A stretch of DNA of 64,000 nt from contig CM062218.1 in NCBI GenBank assembly GCA_031216445.1, positions 20,435,501 to 20,499,500 of the forward strand. Direction: 5' to 3'. Shown here one piece after another: positions 39,344-52,192 of the stretch. The notes under the pieces were generated by a model. It was not told the DNA's origin. It was given only the letters and a program-made list of their open reading frames with translations, and made no database searches. This DNA comes from Lateolabrax maculatus (lineage: Eukaryota; Chordata; Actinopteri; Acropomatiformes; Lateolabracidae). A program made the translations under genes and the position numbers. The stretch's first letter is position 1, and the number at the start of each line of letters is the position of its first letter.

Positions 39344-41654
39344 TCAGAGGTTCACAATCCTGACAAATGCAGCTCCTTGTGTCATTTTGCCCGAGAGCTA
39401 TTGTCAGTCTGAACAAAAGGGCGAATGTTTAGAGTGCTCGGACTCATATGGTGTGTCCGCTATGCCTGAAAGCCATGACATGGCCTTCTCAGCCCAGGGC
39501 TTTTTTTCTGTGGAGACAGTATAAATGGAAAGGAATGTCGACATCAGAATGGCAGACTTTGTGAAGAGGGTAGGAAAACCCCTCATGCTCACCGGGGAAG
39601 GGACAGTGGCAAAGCACAGGGTTATAGCAAGTGCCGATATGAGGTGGGGACAGGGAGTCACTCAAGGACTCATGGTCAGATGTTGAATACATGTTAAGGA
39701 AGCTCTCTAAAAACACCCAAAACAGGGACAACCCCTGAGAGATGTGAGAGGAACGCTGTGTTTAGGTGAAGTGAAGCCAGGCCGCGTAGCCGACAGGCCG
39801 GAGGCGGCTGGTTCAGCCAGTGTGGGAGCTGAGTCGGGGCTGAGGAAAGTTGCTCCTCAGTGACAGAAGTATGTCTGTTTAATTACCCGACAAGATGAGT
39901 ATCAACGTTAACATCACACACACACACACATTTGCAGCCTCCAGACATTGCTGCTTCACCATCTCGGGAGGGCTGGTGGTTATTAGCCCATGTGCAATGT
40001 CACAAAAATCATGCTGGCAATGCTAAAACATGACTTTTACGGCACATTAAATGCCATAGTACCTCAGTGCAGTTATTGTGAAAGTATTCTCAGGATTTGT
40101 ATTGTCTAATTAAATTTCAGTTACACAGTGTGATATGCACAGTGTGCAACTGAGCATGAGACGCCACTGTTTTTGTTCGAATCTGGCAAACGTATTGAAT
40201 GCAAAACCTGTTTTTTAAAAAAAATCTCATTTTCTGGCTCATTGTAGTTGTAATTAAAAATATAAAGTGGCAGGCAGCGTAACACAAACATAGCTTCAAG
40301 TCAACATCTGTGACAGCTGATGGAGGCCAAAAATACCACCGCTAATGCCGTCAAGGGTTTGCCAAGGGCCATCAAATTACTTGTAGCAGCTTCAGTCGTG
40401 TTTGAGTTCACAGGGTTCACAAATTTCCATTCATGACTGACTTCTTCCAGACACCTTTGGGCATGAAAAGCAACTTTGTCAGTTTCGGAAGTTTACAGTG
40501 TTTGTGGTAGGTCTTTCAGGACCAGGGGTCAGAGATCCTGTGGTCTCAGCAGGTGCTGGTTATAGGAGTTAAGGAGTCGACAAAGTTCTTTGAAGGATTT
40601 TGACTTTGTTCTGCAGTACAGTCAAACTGTAGATTTCCTGTGTATTCTCTTTTTGCTCACTACAAAGCTCCAGAGGTTTTGATCTGGCTGGAAAATATCA
40701 CTTATTGTGCATTATTTAAATGGTCATTAGTCTTGCAAGCTTCATCCTTCCTGGGCACGGCTCTAGGCTTTCATTATCACATCAGTTATCAGCCCATTAT
40801 ATGCAAATGACTCATCCTAACTCTGGAACCTATAATATATAATATATCAATTACAATCACAGTGAGACAGTGAGGCAGTGAGAGGATATGGAAATATTTC
40901 CTAAAGATAGCCTGGAGCACCTGAGGGAAGGGAGAAGAACAGGACAGGGAGAGGGGGTGAAGAAGAAAAAAAAACAGGACAAGAGAAAGACCTATTAGAA
41001 AGAATGGACAGAAAAAAGCAGGAGGAATAATAATAATAAGAAGAAGAAGTAGAAGAGGTGAAAGGGAAAGAGTTTGTATAATAGGGAGGAACAGGGGTCC
41101 GCATTAGACTGGTAGGGCATACAGGACAGCCATGAAGTCAAAAGGCAATACAATTATAATGGGCATTAATATGACCCCATGTTCATATTCTATCATTATT
41201 AAGGACATTTAAGTATTATATTTTTACTTCAATCAATTTATGGTCATAGTGGGACAAAATTGCTAGTGACGAGATGGATGGGCAGGATTACCTAATTTCA
41301 TGCACAAGAGCCCACTACTCAAAATAAATAATGATAAAATAATAACAGTTAATAACAAAGAGTCAAATATCTGAGCTCAAAATATGCAAAAATTCTTACT
41401 CTCATGGTTGCCCTAATCCCAGTTATTACAAACCTTATTATAAGAGCTCAAATACTAAGACACCTTATCATGTTTTTTGCTGCCTTTGTAAGTAGTATAT
41501 CTAAAGTGATGTTTGAATTATTTCATTAATTCAGGTATGCAGGCACATTTGTGGTCAGGGTATAGAAATGCATGCAAGTAAGCAGCTTAACCTGAGTAGG
41601 ACCTTAATCAGAATATGAGCTATTAGGCACACCACTGTGCTGTAAACGTAACGT

Positions 41655-41691
41655 GAGGACTATGAGGAAGGCACTCTTCCTCATAGTCCTC
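41655..41691. repeat. Perfect 16-bp inverted repeat, 5-base loop
   Basis: GAGGACTATGAGGAAG (41655-41670), loop GCACT, then the exact reverse complement CTTCCTCATAGTCCTC (41676-41691). In RNA the stem could gain a U-G and a G-C pair outside. No T-run follows, so it is not a polymerase III or bacterial-type terminator. Confidence 0.85.
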
Positions 41692-44567
41692 GCCCAAAAC
41701 TGTTGACTTATGCCAAACAGAGATTCATTTGCACTTATATTGTACACTTAATTCCAGAAGATTGTTACCATAAATACACCTGGAGCAATGCAGAATGTGA
41801 AAACATGTCTGTGGAGTACAATCAACGCCTTGCTCTTGGATTCCTGTATGTGTGTACATTTCGATCAACAGCGAACAAAAGGTATTTAGTCTCTATATTT
41901 GGATTTGCATACTTCTATTTTAAAGTGTTATAGTCTGCACTAGGCTACTGTGTGAAATGTCTTTTTCTGCGTGGCTTTCTAGGCTGTTTACATTTGTAAA
42001 ATAGTGACAGGAACTACAAATAGACAGCGGGTTCATGTGTCTGTGGGCGTATGTGCTGAACTGATGTGCGAGAAGAGAGCTGAAGTAGTTGGAGGAAGAA
42101 GTAAACAGGGAGCAGGAGCAGCCTTATAATAATCAGCGGCGGTAAGAGAGAGCAGAGGCTGTTTGGGAGCGGCGGGACCTGTTTGTAGGAAGAGGTGCTC
42201 GCGGTGCAACGTGCTGTTAATACCAGGTATTAAAAGCTCAAGCAAACATTGAAGGGCATGGGCAAAGCTAATAAATAATGCAAATCCACTCTAAATGCCT
42301 TTCATAAACTGGAGAGAGCTTAGACAGGGCGCTGCGATTGACCCCCTTGTTAGCATAGGACTCAAGAGCCACATTTGCGGGCACAAAAACTGAAGCAAAG
42401 TTTTCACGAGGAGTGGGTTTAAGGTGACATTAACATACACGCTGGCAGCCATTTTGGGGGGCCTTGGTTCATGGACAACTGTTTGTGCTGTTACTGTAGG
42501 CTGAACCTAATCGACTTTTAATAACTTTTATAATTTGATGTACAAACTGAGTATTTAATACATCTGGAAAAAACAATCACATGCCATTGCATGTAATGTA
42601 CTATAAGGTAGCTAACCACACATTTACCTGTAATGTTATTTGATAGAAGATAACGTTAAATGTAGCTAAAAGGACATTTTTATTTTAAACTCTTTTTTTG
42701 AGACCCCATGCTGTGTTTCAGCTGTCCTCAAGTTTAAAAGCTATGTTCACATCCATATGATTGATTTATTTTAATTAAAGCAGTTTTTTTAAACTAGTTT
42801 TAGTATTAATGATCCTGCTTATACTTTGTGTTTCACCCACAAATACAAAAAACTAAGAAAGTAAATCAACAAATGTGAATTTACCAAGCAGGCTAGTTAG
42901 CTGGCTAACAAAAGCCAAAACCCGTTTTAAGTTAAAGCTCTCTCATTAGGTGATTTGGATCATCCTCTGAATATACATGTAATTACAGATGTAATCATGG
43001 TATTTTATATGACAATATTGATAAATAGCTGAACATATCTGAACAAATATCTGAAAAATACATTTTCTGGAAAATCGATTTAGGAATTGTTAAAGGATTA
43101 TGTGACAAAATATGAAAGTCTGTTTTTTGCTAATCTAGTAAACCTGAATAAAAAAATCAAGGGAGTAAAATAATGTCATAAAGCAATGACCAAATACATC
43201 TATTAATATTAAAAAGCATAGATACCACGTATAGAGGTATGGCAAAACTTCACTGTGTGTATCACCATATTATATTTTGTGACCCAAATACCCTCTAAAG
43301 GGATCTCTTCCCCACAAAAAAGCTTTCTTCTTTGACATCCTTTCTGAAAACCTGCCACCTACACCCCCATGATATGCCAACTACAAAAAGAGTGCCAACA
43401 TGACACCAGGGTCAATCTTAACAGGGTGAGTCAGACGGGGGCCGAGCTGCCACCCCTCTGCCGGTGGACTGAGTTATGTCACTGACAAAATATTGCTGCC
43501 ACCCGCTCTAATGACGTGACCAGCTCCACACCGTCCTCTATTTACAGGCCTGTCATTAAAGTCATGTTAATTACAGGGGGACGCTCACATAATTGTCGTA
43601 CCTGCTGGTGAGATAGAGTAATCCCCCATAGGATGCACAAGGACAAAATAGGCACCTTAATTTAAAATGCCAACCCATGCCTGTGATTGAACATGACAAC
43701 GATGTATGAAAAACGAAAAAAAGTGAAATTACTGAGCAGGCAGTTAGGAGTTGTCAAAGTCGAGAGAGAACTGTTAAAAGTGTGCAGATGTATTCTTTCT
43801 ATCTATCTATTTGGGATTTAGAATAAAATTAACTTCTGTTATTCTGGCATTACAGCGCCTTCTTCCCCATTAGGTGTATATATTTAGAAAAGATGGCACA
43901 CTTGGGGAAAAAGATTCGACTGCTAATAATTCTCGTCAAAGCTCACAAATGATTACTTTCTCCGCTCGCATTTTAATCAGTTTCAAGAATGTAGCTGTAT
44001 TATGCTCATGCGCGACTGAAAAAAATCTTGCCTATTGAATCAACTGATTATAGTGGTCAGCAGCAGTCCTCCAAAGACAATAGTGAATCTGATGGAGCCC
44101 ACCCAATCACATCTCTGTCTCGCAGCACAATGAGCCAATCAACACGGGCTGTCAACATCATTTCAATGGCATCATGCTCATGCGGCCGATCCACGAGGAC
44201 AAAAACGCACAGTTACTCCTCGGTGTGCTCAGGGTCGAGCCTTAGCAACAGAGGACAGGAGTTTTTCGATGGATTTGTTATCATCACTTTTATTCTACCG
44301 CAAAGTGCAATTTCAACTGTTTGTCCTGAGCTTTTATCATTTAACACGCCACAGGAGGATAAGAAAGCAGCAGGCTGGCAGCAGTTCCACATGGAAAATT
44401 CTGGCGACTTTAAAAAAGCTCCATCACTCGCCTTCAGCCTATCGCTCCTGAATCTCCCCACGATACGCCGCCTTTTCTTTTTTAGTGTTTTTTAATCTTG
44501 TTTTCATTTCTCCAGTCTGTCTATGGTCTGCTGGTGGTATTTAGTGGGCTCTGTCAGTCTCACCCAA

Positions 44568-44568
<1 letters not shown>

Positions 44569-44600
<32 letters not shown>
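44569..44600. repeat. (AC)n microsatellite
   Basis: 16 AC units. Confidence 0.98.
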
Positions 44601-44602
<2 letters not shown>

Positions 44603-44799
44603 TTTATGTAACTTTAACTTTCCCCATAGTCTGATAAATTAAAGTGAAATTAGAACCTGAACCATCAATTGTCACTATTTAAAAAAAAGGGTCATGATTC
44701 CCACTATTATACTTAATACTGAGCAACAATTGTCCTTCTCAAAATCTAATGCAACCATCCAGTTCATAAAATCATAATTTGCTCTTCCAAACACGATGA

Positions 44800-45330
44800 C
44801 ATTTTTTTATTTTTATATTTACTACCTCTGTGGTTAAAGTTTGGTGAGCAAACTTTTTTTGAAAAAAAAAAAAAAGTTTGACATCATTTAAAATATGCCC
44901 ATTTGCTTTCTTGCAGAGAGTGAGATGAGAGGATTAATAATACAAAATGTCTGTGCGTCAAGTTTGGAGCTGGAGCCAAATTGGCGAATAGCTTAGCTTA
45001 GCATAGACTGGAAGCCTGGCTCTGTTTAAACATTTGCCCACCAACACTTCTAAAGATGACTGTTTACTATACATTAACCTCGGGTCAACCTAAAATCAAA
45101 AATGTTGTTTATGGTTAAAACAAGTGGGTTACAGCATGTTAACTATTGAGCTGCAAGGTGGATTTTTGAGCTCTAAAGAGAGCCAGGCCAGCTGTTTCCC
45201 CCTTCATCCAGTCTTTTTGCTCTTTACTAAGTAGATAAACATGAGAGTGGTATCAATCTTGTCATAATTCTTTGCACAAAAGCATACCCCAAAATGTAAC
45301 TCACTTCTTCAAGGTTAGAGAAAGCTTTGG
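44800..45330. repeat. Dispersed repeat G with long imperfect inverted arms
   Basis: The left part (about 44870-45030) reads TTTGCTTTCTTGCAGAGAGT, then GAATAGCTTAGCTTAGCATA and GACTGGAAGC. The right part (about 45180-45330) reads CATGAGAGTGGTATCAATCT and then CAAAATGTAAC. The right arm's reverse complement aligns imperfectly with the left arm, so the unit is a fold-back element or two opposed fragments of one percomorph repeat. Confidence 0.5.
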
Positions 45331-47896
45331 TTACAGTTTAAAAAAAAAACAAAAACGGACTAATTACATAAAGGTTTTGATCTTTGGAAACACATAGCTG
45401 GTTAATTTAAGTGAAAGTTGTGTTCATGGTTCAAAGGTTAAAAGTCACTATGAGGTGACTTCTAACCCCTTTGACTTTTAAAGGTCACAAGCTTTTCCAC
45501 CCATCCATCCGTCTCGATCTCCCGCCAACAAGGTTTTGTGCTGCTGCCTCACAGACGTTCATGTCCATGTTTTACTATGAGAACATGTACACATGTCTGA
45601 TTGCTGCCAGTACTCATGAATAGGCCCTTCAGCTGCACCTCACTGTACCTCCACAACAACAGGCCCTCCAACGCTGACAAACTCAAATAGGTCATGCGAT
45701 CAAGAGAAACAGCTCTCTGTTAATGTGCCATTTAAATGCAAAGAGTCATTCTGCCTTCCCCAGTTGGTTTTTCTACTCTGGGCCCCGGTTCATCAAAGCC
45801 AGCAGTGTTCCGGAGAGAAAAAAAGCCCAGCAGAGAAGGGACAGGAGAGAGGGCAGAGGGCGAAGGCAAGAAACTATAAACGGTTTGAAGTTCTGCTCAG
45901 CAAATGAGCATCATGTTTAAAACCCAAGAGGGAAGTTTGAAGGGAAAAGAGCCTCAGAAGTCTGCTTAGCTTTACTGAACTTTGCAGAGCTCGGCGCATG
46001 TTGGGCCAATGCTGCAATATCATTCATACCTCAGAGGTGATTTGTGCCGAAGCAAAGCAGTCATTAATGTTGGGTTTTTTTTTTCTTCTGTGAGCCTTGT
46101 GATATTTGCATTCCGTCTCTGTTGGAAATGGCAGGGTTGTGTGTTTGAAGAAATCTAAAAGCAGACATCATCTATTTGCATGGCTGACAGTGCCGCTGCT
46201 GCTGTTTTTAAATGTGAAAAGGTTTATTCTCCTCGACACCAGGATATGTGTTCCCACCCACATTTTCAAATTGCTGCATATGGAAAAAATACATAAACAT
46301 ACCCTTTGTCGTATTTGTTTTGAAAGCTGTTGTGAATATAAGTATTGAGCTACCTGCAAAAAGACCAACACTCAGTTAATGTGGTGGCTTTTAAAGGATT
46401 ATTCCACTGTAGTGATAATTATCCTAATTTACCAGACTGGCCTCTCTTCTGACATTCATGTGGAGCAAGTGGGGCTTGTTTCACTTTGATTTACAGGTGT
46501 GGCTACATTTTTCTCAAGCTGAAAAATAATTGTCAGGACAAAATTAGGTAATTAAGCATATTGGTATTAACCACAGACCAGTTATTGATTGTGTGCGGTT
46601 GATTAAACCATAATTCATTGTAATGACAAACACTTTTTTATTTAGAAAACTAAACACAAACGCTATACAGATAAAATAAAAATCCACCAATTGCAAATGG
46701 GTTCCAGTACTATCTAAGAAATATGTAAAAGATATATTCTTATAAGGGACAACATTTGAAAGTTTAATCTGTACCGTTGATCTACATGTTGCCATAGCTC
46801 AAAGGGACCCTGTGGTGATATCGACTTAGTCCACTTTTTTGAGGTGTCCTCTGTGGGTTGAATTTAATTCAACTCCAATAAAATCTCCTTCAAGCTGAAA
46901 CATGTTCAATTTTACTATTATATAAACAGCAGAAACACTGTCTGTTTTCCCACACAGCAGCTCCAGACTCTGAGCCTGGGCATCTCACATCCTGCATTAC
47001 AATGCTGACAGGCAGGCCGAAAGATTCAGAAGAAACACTGTCCTGAAAGAAGAAAAAAAAAACCCCCAAAAAACTGCAAAGCTGAAGGGCGTAACATGTT
47101 CCTTTTTAGCTGCAATGTCTCATGTCATTGGTATTCCACTGGCTGGTGGGCGCAAATCAATACTATTGAGCTGCTGGTGCCCAATAAACTAAGGTGTTGT
47201 CTCAATTGCAGTCTCTTTAGCGTCTCTGATAGAATTTAAAGCCCTTGGAAAAACTTGAGGTAAAACATACAGTATTTTTGCGGTGTTCCTTCAGAGGCCC
47301 TACCGAAAACTCTGACCTTGTATATTTTCCTGAGCTGCAGGATAAACCAGAGGGGTGGACAGACAGATGGTGGACAGACAGATCTGTTTTCATTGCTGTG
47401 TGAAAACATAACCGATAAAGCTGACTTCACACTTGAGATGAACAGGTAAAGTAATATTTCCACATAGACAGTATGTTTGCTTACAACCTGACAGCAAATC
47501 AATTACACGTCTCTGTATTACATATTGATGGAATATTAAATAAAGAAAAATACACACCGAAACTTAACAAGCAGCTTATATTTAATCACTCGTCACACTA
47601 GACTCCATATAAATGTAGTACAGAGGAGGATCTATGTTCCAATCCCATGTTTAATATGGTAAAGCAGGGCTGGGCAATAAGGCGAAACAGTTCATATCAG
47701 TTGATATTACTACATATAACCATATGAATTAAGTCACTATCTTTGTTGGGATTAAAGCCTAAAATCCCTAATAGTACAGTAGATTCAAACAGTAGATATG
47801 AGCTGCAAACAGAAAATCTATAAATGAAAAATATATAAATGAATACAAAACCTGCAAGTCTCGTTGTGCCAATGGGTGGGTCTAATTGCTGGTGTT

Positions 47897-48190
47897 CAGT
47901 GGTGGAAGAAGCACTTAGATCCTTTACTTATAAATATAAGTTTTTCAATTATAAGTAAAAGTCCTGCATTGAAAATGTTACTTAAAAGTATGGAAGTATT
48001 ACTGTAATAGTGAGTGATTTACCACTATATATTGTATTACTATTATTATTACTGATGCGTTAATGTTTTAGTAGCATTTTAATGGTGCGGCTGCTGAGAG
48101 ATAATTTTAACTATTTTATATACTATTGTGTAATTTAATCCATAACTATTTTTCAGATTTGTAAACATCAACATTTGTTTTGTACTATAA
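47897..48190 (+). mobile_element. Dispersed repeat C, copy 1 (CAGTGGTGGAA-start, hAT-like MITE?)
   Basis: Starts with CAGTGGTGGAAGAAGCACTT and contains a 26-bp block (47953-47978) identical to 63956-63981. The CAGTGGTGGAA terminus is one I recall as the inverted terminal repeat of a high-copy non-autonomous element in percomorph fish, of the hAT type. The matching right end (TTCCACCACTG) is not found, so the copy is truncated at about 48190. Confidence 0.65.
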
Positions 48191-49384
48191 CCAGACAATG
48201 GCTTAAATTAATATTTGGAAGAAAAAGATCACATTATTAGAATTAATAAGAATTATGTAGGAGGAGATAATGTCAGTGTAGCACTTGCTACTACTCCCTG
48301 ACACAGCCTATGGTTTATGTATGACCCCCATGAGTGGGCTCACAACAGGTTCCTCTGATGATGAGATCTCCCACTGCTATATATCAAATCTCCATCTCTT
48401 TTCCGGCAGCAGCTAAGAGGAACATTCGAATCATCCGAGCCTGCGCTCATCCCGGCTGAAACTGACCTTTTCTAATGGATGAAAAAGAAGATGAAAAGCG
48501 GCTGCCAGGCCCCTGAAGAACACCAGGAAGTGTAATCAGCAATGACCCGTGCCCGTCTCCACCAATCCCAGGGAGTTCCTTAACATACCCAGCATGTCCT
48601 TGGGGGAGCTGTGCCTGGACTAGCGGAACAAGCACTTGATAACCACAAATGAATTATGAAATCCCGGACATCTGTCGGCTCCTTCCACAAATTGACACAG
48701 TTTACCGGAGCCGGCAGCCTATGACCGGCGTCTTACACACTTGGATATTTTCCTCTCAGATGTATGTTTGCACAGCATATCCCAAAGAAAGACAGGCCGC
48801 TTTAAATAAACATATATGTAAAATGTCAGCACAGATTGGAAGCAGGCCACCTGTGTAGATGCATGGCAAACTCAAATAGAAAAGCAGCAAGGGACCGAAA
48901 ACAAGCTGTCAGTAGGTTGATGACTGGAACAGGGTCTAAGGTAATAAGATTGTTTGGCATAAATCACTGAGGGAACATGGTCAGTATGCAGGCGTAGGCT
49001 GTAAGCCCATTTCAACATCCATTAATGTTCAACCAGAGTGGAAATAAAGCCTGTTCACACTTTTCTTAGAGACACCCGAGTGAGAAACTGCGGCGATCAC
49101 TGGTGAGAATACGGCCGGATTTCCCCGCAGGTCGTCTATGTGCATGTGTAATCATTATTTGTCAGCCTCGCCTGTATTTTCGCCAGGGTGATCTTGTCTT
49201 AAGTGTTTGTTGCATCATCTTCCAAACTCATTGCAGTTACCAGAGGCTGTTGAAATTGGAGGGAGAGGGGTGCGCCTGTAGTTTCTGTTCAGGAGGTACA
49301 AGCTCAGATGTGTGGCATCACAAGCAGAAAATTGCCATTTGAGAAAATGATTGGCAGATTAATGAATAGTGGAAATAATCTAGT

Positions 49385-49625
49385 CTTTTTATCACCTAAT
49401 AGTTGTTATGGTGAACATGTTAGCAAACAATTGGATTTTTACACAACCAGCAGACACAAGGCAACATTAGCAATAATTCGAGTTCATTATTTGGTCCACC
49501 TCCCCTTCAATTCTTAAGGTGAAACATCTGCTAAATGTTCCACTATGTTTGTCACCAAACCAAAACAGAGCTAAAACAGTCTAAAATACCTCCATAAAGC
49601 CGAGGGGAACTGCAGGTAGGTGATA
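49385..49625 (+). repeat. Dispersed repeat A, copy at 49.4 kb
   Basis: GTTAGCAAACAATTGG, CCAGCAGACACA (49447-49458), then GCAACATTAGC and a longer tail (GGTGAAACATCTGCTAAATG, CAAAACAGAGCTAAAACAG). The first blocks align with the copies at 21425 and 25880. Confidence 0.6.
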
Positions 49626-51859
49626 AGTCTTGTGTTCAGAACTATGAAGGACAGTTTTAGAATACATCAGGCAAAGTCATTAGATCCATTGTTAATGTGA
49701 TAATATTGATTAGTGCAGTTTTAAGAAGGGATATGACTGTCAAAAGAGCCAAAAACAAATCCTGTCCCATCCTCTAAGCAATTTAACGTTCTGCTGCTTA
49801 TCTTTGAACTTGTTTATTCTATGCACTAACGGGCATTTTGGGTGATTTTTTCACAAGTAAACAGCTCACAATAAAAAGGTGCGAAAGCAGCCAAAAACAC
49901 AGGAATCAATTGGGTCTCGATTGCCTCTGTCACATTATGAGAGGATACGGTAAAAGCAAAGGCATCCCTGTCTGTTCTGAGGGACTACATAGTCAACTTT
50001 GGATTGTGCACGTAGCAAGACAAACCCCCCAAAACACAGTTTATTTGCCAAACAACTCGGCACAAGGTGATGAAGTTCATAGCCTCCCTGAGGCTGTCAC
50101 CATGACTCTCCTTCTCTACCTGCATGCCCAAGCAAATGAGTTGTGAGAATGTGAGTGTGTTTTTTTCTGTTTAGCAGCAGTCAAGAGTTTACTGCTTGTA
50201 AATCAAACGTGAGTCGGGAGGCAATATCCAATCGCAAGTGCATCCCTTGAGATGCATCAGTGATGCGTTCTTATGCTTGGTGAGAGCTGGACTGCAGTCA
50301 GTCCCAGCTGGGTGGAGACAGAGTCAGGATGTGTCTTGATACAAGTTTGTACATCTGAACAGGGTCTAATGGAACGATCCAAATCTGCGCATAACCCTGT
50401 CCCCTCCAGGTCACTTCTCTTGGGCTATGTGTTCTCAGTCTTCTTTAGCTTCATCTTGTCTATTAAAATCAAACTTTAAACAAATTGACAAATCAAAGAT
50501 GGTCATTTTGTAAACTGTTATACTGCTTTAATGGACATGTATACAGACATATACTGTGAAACTACAGGATATGTCTTTGGAGAGATCAAGATACATTATT
50601 TCCAAGGACTACAAGCCCATTAAACACCACCCATATTACAGAGGTTCAGTCAATGTTATCAGGCTTTAGAAATTTTGTCAAAAACATCCAACTTTTGAAA
50701 GTAACTTTCACGGCACTGGCAGTGATCATAAAATACGTTAGCTCCTTTTCTTTGGACTGTCCCCATTCAAAACCATGCAATTATCCTGCGCTGATTGCAC
50801 TGAAATAATTTCAGTCTCGGTGTTTGGACTTGCAGTTCCCCTCTGGCGACAGACAGAGTACCGCACAAACAGTCCCAGTCAGTTTTGCAGTAAATTTGTT
50901 TTCATTAAATGTGTCATTATTTTATTCTGAACATTCACAGAGCTCCCATAATGAACCGTCTGAAAAACAGCACGGCACATAAAAGCTGCGTCGAGCCCGC
51001 TTTATAGTAAGCTGGTGGGTTATTCTGTGATGTGTTTTTGTACCAAAACAGCAGTGTTTATAACTCTATTTCTAGACAAGATAGTAAATAACTTCAGACA
51101 CTTGGAGCTTCTCTGGTTCATGTTTGTTTTTACAAAATATATATTCCCGAATGCCTGCTGCAGGAACCTGACTGCAAAACTAAGAACGTGGGTTGATAAC
51201 AGTCTGGCCATTAGTCTGGCTTATTAATGCAAGTAAACTTTCTCTAGAAAATTACATCTTGGTGGTTACTCTATTTGCACCTGTTCCCTTGGTAACGCTG
51301 CATTTTCCAGTGTAGCACATATTCCTGAAATTATGAAGAGCCTAAGGGGTTTTTATATTTGTGTGGCACACAGTGGCATTTTCCTGCAGCATAGGTAAAT
51401 TTGTACGACGTGTCATCTGACCATGTTTAAAGGCAAAAAGAGTTAATAACTGCCACGCTGGAATAACGGGCAAAAGCCTGCTGTCACATAAAGATTCATG
51501 GTGTTGAGCTTGTTTGTTCACACGAAAATTGACAGCAGTAGTTGTGTGAAGAATTCAAAAAAGAGCTCGAGAGAGAAAGCGTGCCTACTTCCACACCTTG
51601 ACAATCACTGTGTGAAGCTGCCGTGCTTAGCAGCTTCGGAGAGCTACAGAATGGAAGGGCGAACATTGGAAAGGTGTGAGGTGCAAAAACTCCTCTCTTC
51701 TCTCACTGGACTGTGGTGGCTGGACAGTAGGAGAACCCTTTTTAGACAGATTATAGGAAAAAAAATCAACCTGAGACTAGAATAAAAGAGGGCTGGTTAA
51801 GAGTTTGCTGCTATTAAAAGGGCTAAGAGGAACCACTGTGATTTTTAAAAAGACTGAAG

Positions 51860-52192
51860 TGCTGCTATGTTATGAACCATCCAGACCTCTCAGATGGTCT
51901 GGGACAGACCTGCCAACTGTCCCGAGGGTCAATACTAAACACGGAGAGGCAGCAGTTTATGAAACTAAATTTGGGACCATTCACTTTATCTGTACTGACA
52001 CTTTTGCTCTCCTGTTTTTATTCTATTTTAGCTCATTTTCAACTTTCATTCTACTCTTTTACATCCAATTTAAATGTGTCTTTTTATATTGTCATGTGTT
52101 TCTTTGATAGCTTGTCTTAGTGCCTTTTATTCCCTATGTAAAGCAATTTGAATTGTTTTGTTGAAAAGTGCTTTATAAACTTGCCTTGCCTT
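51860..52192 (+). mobile_element. 5'-truncated LINE 3' end (L2-like), degenerate
   Basis: From 51868 the plus strand reads CYEPSRPLRWSGTD then LPTVPRVNTKHGEAA, which I recognise as the C-terminal end of reverse transcriptase proteins of fish non-LTR elements, probably the L2 group. The frame then drifts from the expected sequence into T-rich DNA, so the end of the ORF is deleted or decayed. The tail (about 52130-52192) has the typical pattern of these elements: AAAGCAATTTGAATTG, a GTGCTTTATAAA box, then a CTTGCCTTGCCTT terminal repeat. No full reverse transcriptase or endonuclease domain is present, so this is a dead-on-arrival fragment. It lies antisense to ptpru. The clade name is from memory. 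Confidence 0.75.

Noticed and set aside
41655..41691. microRNA precursor
   Set aside because: Stem of 16-18 bp with a 5-base loop is too short for Drosha/Dicer processing; kept only as an inverted repeat.
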